Origin: an uncultured Aquimarina sp.
GTDB lineage: Bacteria; Bacteroidota; Bacteroidia; Flavobacteriales; Flavobacteriaceae
NCBI GenBank assembly: GCA_947503835.1
Contig: CANNFM010000012.1
Coordinates: forward strand, 147,995-211,994
Direction: 5' to 3'
Length of the DNA stretch: 64,000 nucleotides
The position numbers and the translations under genes were made by a program. Below are positions 58,074 through 64,000 of this stretch, one piece after another. Positions within the stretch are counted from its first letter, which is position 1, and each line of letters starts with the position of its first letter. The notes below the pieces were generated by a model, which worked only from the letters and a program-made list of their open reading frames with translations, was not told the DNA's origin and made no database searches.

Positions 58074-58970
58074 TTGACAAAAATACTACTTCTACTATTG
58101 ATATTCTCGAACGGAATTTTATTCAGTCAATCTACTGAATACACTGGAATTGTTAAAAGCAAGAGAGGCAATTTTCCTCTTCCTGGAGTAAATATAATTG
58201 TAAAAGGAACTAAAATTGGAGTTCAAACTGACTTTGATGGAAATTTTAAAATTACTGTTCCTGATTCACTAAGAGTTTTATCTTTTTCATACATAGGGTT
58301 TCACATTCTAGAATTCAAATTAAAAAATGAACGAAATATAGAAATAGCATTAAAAGAAGATTGTAACATAGACTGGTTTGATGCACAACACATTGGATTT
58401 TATTTGAATAGTGGAATAATAAATAATCCTATCGGCGGACAATTTTATTTTACCTTTCCAGCAATTTTCGGACAACCAACTCTCAAAAGTGGAATTGGTT
58501 ATCAAACTAATTTAGTAGAAAACAGGTTTGTAAATGCTTATTTAAATTTAGAACACCTTTTTGTAAGTTGTGATTTTAATGCAGACATTAATTCCTCTTA
58601 TAGAAGTTTAGATTTTGACAATAAAATGGACTTATCAGCCTACTCAATTGAAACTAGTCTTAATTTCAAAAAAATAAGTACAATAATAGGTGTAAGTAAA
58701 ATTGATTTCACAAATACAACTGAAAACAAAATTATCAGTTCAATCGGTCCTACAATTGGACTTAAGACTTGGATTGGAAATCCTTTTTTAATGTCAGTGT
58801 CGGCAAAAACGACGATCTACAATAACTTGAGTGAATATCACGCTGAAATAAAAAAAGGTTACAGAGGATTTTACGGATTTATTAAATACTATAAAGTAAA
58901 TGATTTTAATGAATTAAGTTTGGGTATTGGATTTGAATTCACTTATTATCTAAGAAAAAGAGAAAAATAA
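58074..58970 (+). CDS. Secreted protein with carboxypeptidase-regulatory-like (CarbopepD_reg) domain, 298 aa
   Basis: TTG start at 58074, chosen because the signal peptide (TKILLLLLIFSNGILFSQ) follows directly and no ATG lies upstream in frame. Residues 21-95 form the regulatory Ig-like domain typical of TonB-dependent receptors (YTGIVKSKRGNFPLPGVNIIVKGTKIGVQTDFDGNFKITVPD...LSFSYIGF). The rest is beta-rich with aromatic strand ends, like a small outer-membrane barrel or a truncated receptor. Single-gene cassette C9 (57963-59045). Confidence 0.75.
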   Translation: MTKILLLLLIFSNGILFSQSTEYTGIVKSKRGNFPLPGVNIIVKGTKIGVQTDFDGNFKITVPDSLRVLSFSYIGFHILEFKLKNERNIEIALKEDCNIDWFDAQHIGFYLNSGIINNPIGGQFYFTFPAIFGQPTLKSGIGYQTNLVENRFVNAYLNLEHLFVSCDFNADINSSYRSLDFDNKMDLSAYSIETSLNFKKISTIIGVSKIDFTNTTENKIISSIGPTIGLKTWIGNPFLMSVSAKTTIYNNLSEYHAEIKKGYRGFYGFIKYYKVNDFNELSLGIGFEFTYYLRKREK

Positions 58971-58974
58971 AAAC

Positions 58975-59051
58975 GCATTACAACAATTTGTTGCTATAAT
59001 GCATATGCTTTCTGCGAAAAGCAAACGCAACATACAAGAAACGTTATAAGC
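58975..59051 (+). other. attC-like site ending cassette C9
   Basis: GCATTACAAC at 58975-58984 is the exact reverse complement of the cassette start GTTGTAATGC at 57963. Arms TATAATGCATATGCTTTC and AAAAGCAAACGCAACATACA pair imperfectly around a short loop; right end GTTATAAGC at 59043. Shares ATAATGCATATGC and CATACAAGA with the C7 site. Confidence 0.78.
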
Positions 59052-59067
59052 AAGGAAAAAACCATAT

Positions 59068-59931
59068 TTACCCCTTCTCTAATCTGGCAAAACCAACTGA
59101 TTTTCGATAAATATCAGGCGACACTCCAACTTTCTTTTTAAATAGTCGACTAAAATAGAATTCGTCCTGATACCCTAATGAGGCAGCAATTATTTTTACT
59201 GATTTTGATGTTAGGTAGAGTTCCCTTTTTGCTTCAACAATAATTCGATTAACGATTAAGTTTGATGTTGTCTGATTGAGGTATTTCTTTACAACTCCTC
59301 CTAGTGTTTTCGAACTAACACATAATTTTTCAGCATATTCCTTTGGAGAATGCATAGTACAAAAATTGCCATTTATCAAATCCACTAAATCTTGTAATAA
59401 TTCAGTTTGTCTATTTCCATGTTTGTTTAAGCTCTCTAGATCAAACGATTTTTTTTGTCGTACAGATTCTATAAGAAACACTTTCAAGAAAGCGACCAAG
59501 ACTTCATGCTGAGCCAAAGAATTTCTCTCCATTTCTTTGGAAATATGATTTATAAGGCTTGAAAAAATTTCTCCTTCAATGACTTTTAAAAATGGTAATC
59601 CACTAAAATTATGAAACAATATCCCTTCTGTTTCAATTTCATTCTGATGCCTGTAGGTACAGAAAAAATCGGGATGAAAATTTAGGAGTATACCTGAACA
59701 ATTTGATTCGGAGGTTAGCATAAATGGCTGATATGGAGAAATGAAAACCATATATTCTCCTTCAATTTGATGCCGTGAAAAGTCTGTCTGAAGTGTTAGT
59801 TTCTCACCATTAATTAAAATAATCGAATAGTAGTTTTTTCTTTGAATGTGATCAAACTGTGAAAGGTCATTAAACCGCTCAAGCCGAAATGCCAATTCAC
59901 TATTTTGTTTATTTATAATTATTTGTGCCAT
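59068..59931 (-). CDS. AraC-family transcriptional regulator
   Basis: 287 aa from the ATG at 59931 (MAQIIINKQNSELAFRL); an in-frame ATG at 59973 would add 14 residues. N-terminal cupin-like sensing part, C-terminal double helix-turn-helix: YAEKLCVSSKTLGGVVKKYLNQTTSNLIVNRIIVEAKRELYLTSKSVKIIAASLGYQDEFYFSRLFKKKVGVSPDIYRKS. The inducer is unknown. It lies just downstream of, and in line with, the ABM-domain gene, and opposite to the prevailing cassette direction. Confidence 0.93.
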   Translation of the reverse strand: MAQIIINKQNSELAFRLERFNDLSQFDHIQRKNYYSIILINGEKLTLQTDFSRHQIEGEYMVFISPYQPFMLTSESNCSGILLNFHPDFFCTYRHQNEIETEGILFHNFSGLPFLKVIEGEIFSSLINHISKEMERNSLAQHEVLVAFLKVFLIESVRQKKSFDLESLNKHGNRQTELLQDLVDLINGNFCTMHSPKEYAEKLCVSSKTLGGVVKKYLNQTTSNLIVNRIIVEAKRELYLTSKSVKIIAASLGYQDEFYFSRLFKKKVGVSPDIYRKSVGFARLEKG

Positions 59932-60015
59932 AAATCTTGTAACTATTTTATTGGTGTTTTGAGCGAAAACCAAAATTGGTAGAAGTTGAGTTCAACTTCT
60001 ACCAAGATACTTGAA

Positions 60016-60732
60016 TTATTTTGAAGCTAAAATATCTATCATTTGGATAGAAGATGCTTCGAAACCTTCTAAAATTAAAGGAGCATTTTGCATAAGTGCT
60101 TCTGCGACTTTGCCATTAAGATGTGCATCTCGTCCTTTGTCATCTGCAAAAGTATCAAATATAGCATACGTGTCTTCCGCAATTTGAAAAGCATACCACG
60201 ATACTGTTTCTGGCTCGTTCTTAACCAGTTGCTGACCTGCAAGAAGAAAACTTTCAACATCTGCTGATTTACCGGCATTAGCCTTCATAATAACCAGTAG
60301 TCCTTTGTTCTCCTGTCCTTTCTTGAATTCAGAAGCAGTCAAATCGACAGCTTGAATATGGACATTTACTTCGAAGTCCACTAAAAGGTCTCCTGCATTT
60401 GCTAAAAGAGCTTTCGCTACCTCACCAGATAAATGGGCTTGTCTGCCTTCTTCAGCTTCGAAAGTATCATAAATTCCGAAAGTATTTTCATTAATTTGAA
60501 AGGCATACCATGATTGAGTTAATGGTTCTTGATTGACCAATGACAACCCACCTAATAAGAAGTCTTTTACAGCTTGCTCTTTTCCTGATTGAGCTTTCAT
60601 TGTTACTAATAATCCGATTATTTCTTTTGTTGAATCTTTCATGTTGTTTGTTTTTATTTGTGAAATTGATTGAAATGAAATTCCTAGAATACATACTAGG
60701 AACATTAATGCTAAAGGAACTTTCTTTGTCAT
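60016..60732 (-). CDS. Secreted protein with two antibiotic-biosynthesis-monooxygenase (ABM) domains
   Basis: 238 aa with a signal peptide (residues 1-24). Two near-identical ABM-type domains: IIGLLVTMKAQSGKEQAVKDFL...SWYAFQINENTFGIYDTFEAEEGRQAHLSG and KGLLVIMKANAGKSADVESFL...SWYAFQIAEDTYAIFDTFADDKGRDAHLNG, clear internal duplication. The ABM fold is a dimeric ferredoxin-like barrel, and here the two copies could form a pseudo-dimer in one chain. Enzymatic activity is not certain. Upstream of and probably cotranscribed with the AraC regulator. Confidence 0.88.
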   Translation of the reverse strand: MTKKVPLALMFLVCILGISFQSISQIKTNNMKDSTKEIIGLLVTMKAQSGKEQAVKDFLLGGLSLVNQEPLTQSWYAFQINENTFGIYDTFEAEEGRQAHLSGEVAKALLANAGDLLVDFEVNVHIQAVDLTASEFKKGQENKGLLVIMKANAGKSADVESFLLAGQQLVKNEPETVSWYAFQIAEDTYAIFDTFADDKGRDAHLNGKVAEALMQNAPLILEGFEASSIQMIDILASK

Positions 60733-60872
60733 GATTAATTGTCTTTTTTATTACACTACAAAGTTGCGAACTATAGAAAGGTTGTGGAATGGATATTAAT
60801 CCATTTAGCATGGACAATTTTCCTTTGATTAAGAAAGACATAGACAACCATGCTCATAGCAACGTATATAAA

Positions 60873-61367
60873 GAATTGCATTTTGAATGAAGCAATAAAT
60901 AATAGAAAAGAGGTTAGGCTATAGGGTTATAAGAGGTATTGCGGCATATAAAATGCTATAAAATATCGCCCACACCCCTGCAACAGCTATTTGTATAGTA
61001 TGTAACGAGCTCTCGCACCCCTGCAGGAGCTATTTGTATAGTATGCAACGAGCTCTCGCACCCCTGCAGGAGCTATTTATATAGTATAAAACGAGCTCTC
61101 GCACCCCTGCGAGAGCTATTTACATGTCTGATAATTAGTATTTTATGTGAAAAAGGATTGAATCCTCCCAAGAGCCTGTTTCTAGTATTCGATGACGCAG
61201 GTTTGTAACCTCTATACCTAGTCTGCCGTTACCTCTACCCGGATTTGCAAATATGAACGATCAACAAATTGTTGGTTTTTGAAAGTATATCTATGTTACT
61301 ATACACTATATTTATAATTATAAACGAGTACAAACGGTAGTATACGTAATACGTATATACAGTTGTT
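60873..61367. repeat. Composite repeat R4, copy 6 (long form, variant minisatellite)
   Basis: Begins at the AATTGCATTTTGAATGAAGC body of copy 2 (head missing), minisatellite at 60987-61114, CTATTTACATGTCTGATAAT, second head GATGACGCAGGTTTGTAACC at 61191 and the variant end with ACAAACGGTAGTATACG and CAGTTGTT. With its flanks it fills the 659-bp gap 60733-61391, which has no gene. Confidence 0.83.
60987..61114. repeat. 43-bp variant of the R4 minisatellite, three units
   Basis: Same CTATTTGTATAGTATGCAAC and GAGCTCTCG start as the array at 53829, but the core is CACCCCTGCAGGAG instead of CCACTGGCAGGAG, giving 43-bp units. Confidence 0.8.
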
Positions 61368-61391
61368 GCCAGCAATTAAGCAAAAGACAAT

Positions 61392-62411
61392 ATGACATAT
61401 CAAAACATGATTTCTCGATTTTTCATTATTCTATTCATAGTAACTTCTTATGGCTGCCAACAGAAAAACACTAATAATGGGCTAAAACTATCATCAAAAA
61501 TTGAATCTGTAAAAACATCAGAAAAAAGAAATCAAAAAAATGGGTCAGAAGAAAATCCCTCTGTTATTTATAGGTCTGAAGATTTAGGTATGACTTGGTC
61601 TTCATTTGCTAAAGGAATTCCAGAAGATGCAACATTAAGCGGCATTAAACAACATGGCAATAAAATCTATGTCTCTACAGATTATCATGGAGTTTTTGTT
61701 ACTACGGATGGTCAAGATAATTGGACGTCACTAAATAATGAACATCTAAAAGGCTTAGACATCAATTGTATTGAGGTTGAATCAAGTAATTTAGTCATAG
61801 GTACCTTAAAACAAGGAATACTTATTTCACAGGATGGAGGATTAAGTTGGAATCTACCGAAAGAAAATATCAACTCTCCTGTTAGGGCATTCTTAAAGTC
61901 AGAAAACACAATTTATGCCGGAACCGACTCTGGCATATTCGAATCACTTGACAAGGGAGAGACATGGTCACATGTTTTCGGACAGTTACAAATTCTTGGT
62001 TTTACGTCATTGAATGAAAAGATTTATGCTGCCACTCAAAGTGGAGCACTTATGTTAGATGGCAATAATACAAATTGGAGGTCTATTTATGAAGATGATG
62101 CACTACATGATATAGGAAATGATGGTACATACATTTACGCAATGACTATAGGTCAACAACTACTTAAAACACAAAATGATGGTGAATTATGGGAAAACGC
62201 CCAAAGTGGTATAACCCGACCTGCAAATTTTTATACCAACGAATTAAAACATATTGAGAATAAGATTTTTTCTGCTCAATGGGTTGGAATTTATCAATCA
62301 GTAGATAATGGTAGAAATTGGCGTATGCTTAATGGGCTACCTCATTCAACAGCATTCTCAACTCTTGAAATCACAGATTATGGAATTATTGCAGGCATAT
62401 CAATTAGATAA
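61392..62411 (+). CDS. Lipoprotein with sialidase-like BNR/Asp-box repeats (beta-propeller), 339 aa
   Basis: Lipobox TSYGCQQ (Cys22). At least five Asp-box-like motifs S-x-D-x-G-x-x-W: SEDLGMTWSS, TTDGQDNWTS, SQDGGLSWNL, SLDKGETWSH and SVDNGRNWRM, plus TQNDGELWEN. These close blades of a propeller. Sialidase active-site residues are not seen, so it is likely a photosystem-assembly-factor-like or carbohydrate/protein-binding propeller on the cell surface. Single-gene cassette C11 (61365-62480). Confidence 0.85.
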   Translation: MTYQNMISRFFIILFIVTSYGCQQKNTNNGLKLSSKIESVKTSEKRNQKNGSEENPSVIYRSEDLGMTWSSFAKGIPEDATLSGIKQHGNKIYVSTDYHGVFVTTDGQDNWTSLNNEHLKGLDINCIEVESSNLVIGTLKQGILISQDGGLSWNLPKENINSPVRAFLKSENTIYAGTDSGIFESLDKGETWSHVFGQLQILGFTSLNEKIYAATQSGALMLDGNNTNWRSIYEDDALHDIGNDGTYIYAMTIGQQLLKTQNDGELWENAQSGITRPANFYTNELKHIENKIFSAQWVGIYQSVDNGRNWRMLNGLPHSTAFSTLEITDYGIIAGISIR

Positions 62412-62415
62412 AAAA

Positions 62416-62484
62416 GCTGATAACAATGTGTAAAATGTTCATAGCTGCTAAGCGCAGCTACGCCATTTACACTAAACGTTGTGT
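62416..62484 (+). other. attC-like site ending cassette C11
   Basis: GCTGATAAC at 62416-62424 matches the reverse complement of the cassette start GTTGCCAGC (61365) in seven of nine bases. Arms GTGTAAAATG and CATAGCTGC pair with GCAGCTACG and CCATTTACAC around a TAAGC loop. Right end GTTGTGTG at 62478. 69 bp, compact. Confidence 0.78.
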
Positions 62485-62503
62485 GTCATTCTTGAAATAA
62501 ATT

Positions 62504-62956
62504 ATGGATGAGTTAAGAAGTTATAAAATTGAGGATTTATCCGGAGAAGGTAAATTGGATGAGTTAAAGAAGTTATTAGACAAAAACTATACTCAACTTG
62601 AAATTGACATAGCTCTAGGAAATGCAATTGCTTATTCTCAAATAGAAACAGCTGAATATCTTTTTTCATTAGGTGCTGATTTTTCAAATTATGATTATGA
62701 CGGAGTTTATTATGCTGTTCATAATGATGAATTAATTGGGCTTAAATATGCTATATCAAAAGGTGTTGACATAAATATTCGAAACGGAATGTTATTAAAC
62801 ACTAGCATCATGACATGCTCAAATACTAAAAATATTGATACGGTTAAATGGTTACTTGAAAACGGAGCAGATTCAAAGTATTTGACTAAAAATTCATTGG
62901 AAATCGTAGAACGTTACGGAACTGAGGAACTGAAAGAATTAATAAAAAACTTTTGA
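62504..62956 (+). CDS. Ankyrin-repeat protein, 150 aa
   Basis: Three or four ankyrin-like repeats: LDELKKLLDKNYTQLEIDIALGNAIAYSQIETAEYLFSLGADFSNYD, LIGLKYAISKGVDINIRNGM and NIDTVKWLLENGADSKYLTKNS. Small cytoplasmic binding protein. The stop overlaps a possible TTG of the next frame by 2 bp, and the gene pair shares cassette C12. Pairing with an Imm7-like protein suggests both could be immunity or toxin-neutralising proteins, since ankyrin proteins are used that way in polymorphic toxin loci. Confidence 0.85.
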   Translation: MDELRSYKIEDLSGEGKLDELKKLLDKNYTQLEIDIALGNAIAYSQIETAEYLFSLGADFSNYDYDGVYYAVHNDELIGLKYAISKGVDINIRNGMLLNTSIMTCSNTKNIDTVKWLLENGADSKYLTKNSLEIVERYGTEELKELIKNF

Positions 62957-62958
62957 CT

Positions 62959-63384
62959 ATGTTTAACTCTTACGGATGGATTAAACTTGGAATGAACAGA
63001 AAACACCTAGATTTTCTGAATATGGAAGCAGAAATTAAATATGATAAATTAGATAATGAGTTAGACGAAAAAGTAAAATCTAGACTTCAAGAAATTGTTG
63101 ATACAAATGAAATTATAAGATTCGATTTTATTGGAATGAATAACTTAGAGAGTTTTCTATCAATTCAATTATCTCGGAATCATTTCAATAAAACTTTAAG
63201 GGATTTTTATAAATGGATAAGTGAAATATCTGATGGTAGCCACGGAATTCTTTATGAAATGAATGACGAAGACCCCAATTTTAACGATGATAGACCTTAT
63301 AAAGTTTGGAGGTTAGTAGGAGATGAATTTGAAGAATGCGAAGAGAATATTATTAACGAAAAGTATCATAAAGTAAATTATTAA
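62959..63384 (+). CDS. Imm7-family immunity protein
   Basis: 141 aa from the ATG at 62959. Fits the Imm7 layout known from polymorphic toxin systems: an early YGWIKL strand, then a long helical or strand middle, SQLSRNHFNKTLRDFYKWISEISDGSHGILYEMNDEDP with the conserved G-x-L-Y-x-x-x-D-E-D block, and YKVWRLVGDEFEECEENII. Acidic, cytoplasmic. No toxin gene lies nearby in the window, so it is an orphan carried in a cassette. Family match by pattern, fairly good. Confidence 0.75.
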   Translation: MFNSYGWIKLGMNRKHLDFLNMEAEIKYDKLDNELDEKVKSRLQEIVDTNEIIRFDFIGMNNLESFLSIQLSRNHFNKTLRDFYKWISEISDGSHGILYEMNDEDPNFNDDRPYKVWRLVGDEFEECEENIINEKYHKVNY

Positions 63385-63408
63385 ACGAACATACAAGAGC
63401 CGTTGCCA
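63385..63408 (+). other. Right half of an attC-like site ending cassette C12
   Basis: CGAACATACAAGAGCCGTTGCCA keeps the CATACAAGA-CGTT right arm of the C7 and C9 sites. The left arm with the expected reverse complement of GTTGTGTG was not found, so the site is truncated or badly diverged. Confidence 0.5.
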
Positions 63409-63413
63409 ATAAT

Positions 63414-63947
63414 ATGACCGATCACATTCTAAATATAATAATTTCATTTTTATTCGTTGGATTAGTTTCCTGTTCACCAATAAAGAAAACGTATTCAGTT
63501 AAAGAGGTTAAACATGAACCTTACTTTTGGGGAGAGATTAAAGAAAATAATTTAACAGGAATTGCTGATACTACAATTGTCTCTATACATGGGAATGTAA
63601 GTGACTTTGGGTCCGCTGCTGAAAATATTGAATTGAACTTCATGAATAAGAATCAAAACAAAACGTATAAAACAATAACTGACTTTTATGGAGACTTTCA
63701 ATTAAATATATCAAATGGAATATATAAAATACAGATAAAAAAATCTGAATTTAAAACATTGGAATTTGATGATTTGAGTTTTAAACCTGGAGAATTACGC
63801 GAATTGAAAGTTTATACAGAATCAGGTGCAGAATACGTAGGATATGAAACAATCTTTAAGAACAAAAGAGCGTATAAAAAATATAAAAAAGAGCACGAAA
63901 AAAATAATACTACTGGCAACAAAGGTAACCGTTGCACAAGCCTCTAA
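63414..63947 (+). CDS. Lipoprotein with carboxypeptidase-regulatory-like domain, 177 aa
   Basis: Lipobox FVGLVSCSP (Cys20). Residues 55-125 form an Ig-like regulatory domain: VSIHGNVSDFGSAAENIELNFMNKNQNKTYKTITDFYGDFQLNISNGIYKIQIKKSEFKTLEF. The Lys-rich tail ends TGNKGNRCTSL, which is encoded by the start of the next attC-like site (TGGCAAC at 63914), so the natural end of the original protein may be shorter. Cassette C13, starting at GTTGCCA (63402). Surface or periplasmic, function unknown. Confidence 0.7.
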   Translation: MTDHILNIIISFLFVGLVSCSPIKKTYSVKEVKHEPYFWGEIKENNLTGIADTTIVSIHGNVSDFGSAAENIELNFMNKNQNKTYKTITDFYGDFQLNISNGIYKIQIKKSEFKTLEFDDLSFKPGELRELKVYTESGAEYVGYETIFKNKRAYKKYKKEHEKNNTTGNKGNRCTSL

Positions 63948-64000
63948 AAAGGACAAGATTGATTATAAAATCGATATCTAAGCCCTACTTTTTGTGAGTA
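63914..64000 (+). other. Left end of the attC-like site of cassette C13, continuing past the window
   Basis: TGGCAAC at 63914-63920 is the exact reverse complement of the cassette start GTTGCCA at 63402. The right half was not identified before the window ends. No further gene visible. Confidence 0.5.

Noticed and set aside
1..64000. tRNA, rRNA, riboswitch or IS transposase genes
   Set aside because: I looked for conserved stems, CCA ends, known leader motifs and transposase motifs and found none that I could support by eye; a covariance search was not possible.

Overview
The window looks like chromosome of a marine flavobacterium (Bacteroidota, Flavobacteriaceae; Aquimarina-like is a guess). 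Signs are the low GC, a TAnnTTTG-type promoter element, little Shine-Dalgarno signal, a fused CcoN-CcoO oxidase subunit and a Nap system fed by an NrfD-type module. No rRNA, tRNA, CRISPR array, integrase or transposase gene was recognised.

From 1 to about 48.8 kb the window is mostly one low-oxygen and nitrate-respiration island. It holds a fermentative D-lactate dehydrogenase (cut by the left edge), a small heat shock protein with helical companions, a beta-CASP RNase and an ATP-cone/nuclease fusion. Eight universal stress proteins follow, six of them in one block. Next come the copper ATPase CcoI, a porin with NapD-NapA-NapB and multihaem/FeS/NrfD partners, and the complete cbb3 oxidase set (CcoS, CcoNO, CcoQ, CcoP, CcoG, FixH-like, SafE-like). 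HemN, a FixL-like PAS kinase with a receiver-Crp/Fnr fusion, an M50/CBS protease, a CbpA-CbpM chaperone pair, thioredoxin, deoC, deoD and small stress genes complete it. Sixteen promoters here share one layout: a 12-bp palindrome TGAy-N4-rTCA (the FNR half-site pattern), then 23 bp, then an 8-mer matching or close to TAnnTTTG. They precede the stress genes, the oxidase and nitrate operons and most small operons. The obvious candidate regulator is the kinase plus receiver-Crp pair at 32.3-35.0 kb, whose first PAS domain keeps the FixL haem His and the FixL Arg exactly 20 residues apart.

From about 48.8 kb to the right edge the character changes. Mostly single small genes (LytTR regulator, CPBP protease, HxlR, DUF1772, immunity-like, NTF2-like, ankyrin, lipoproteins) are separated by imperfect palindromes. 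Each unit begins with GTTRnnn and most end with the reverse complement of their own start (for example GTTAGCGAT at 56712 and ATCGCTAAC at 57173; GTTGTAATGC at 57963 and GCATTACAAC at 58975). That is the hallmark of integron gene cassettes with attC sites, here with no integrase in view (a CALIN-like array). A composite repeat, R4, sits at six of these junctions. Three of the six copies carry a 42/43-bp minisatellite.

Other repeat structure includes a 21-bp phased TCCTG array that turns into its own inverted copy (3690-3933), REP-like CCTCTCCC/GGGAGAGG hairpins inside the cco operon and in a MITE-like element, and about 120-bp long-hairpin repeats between genes.
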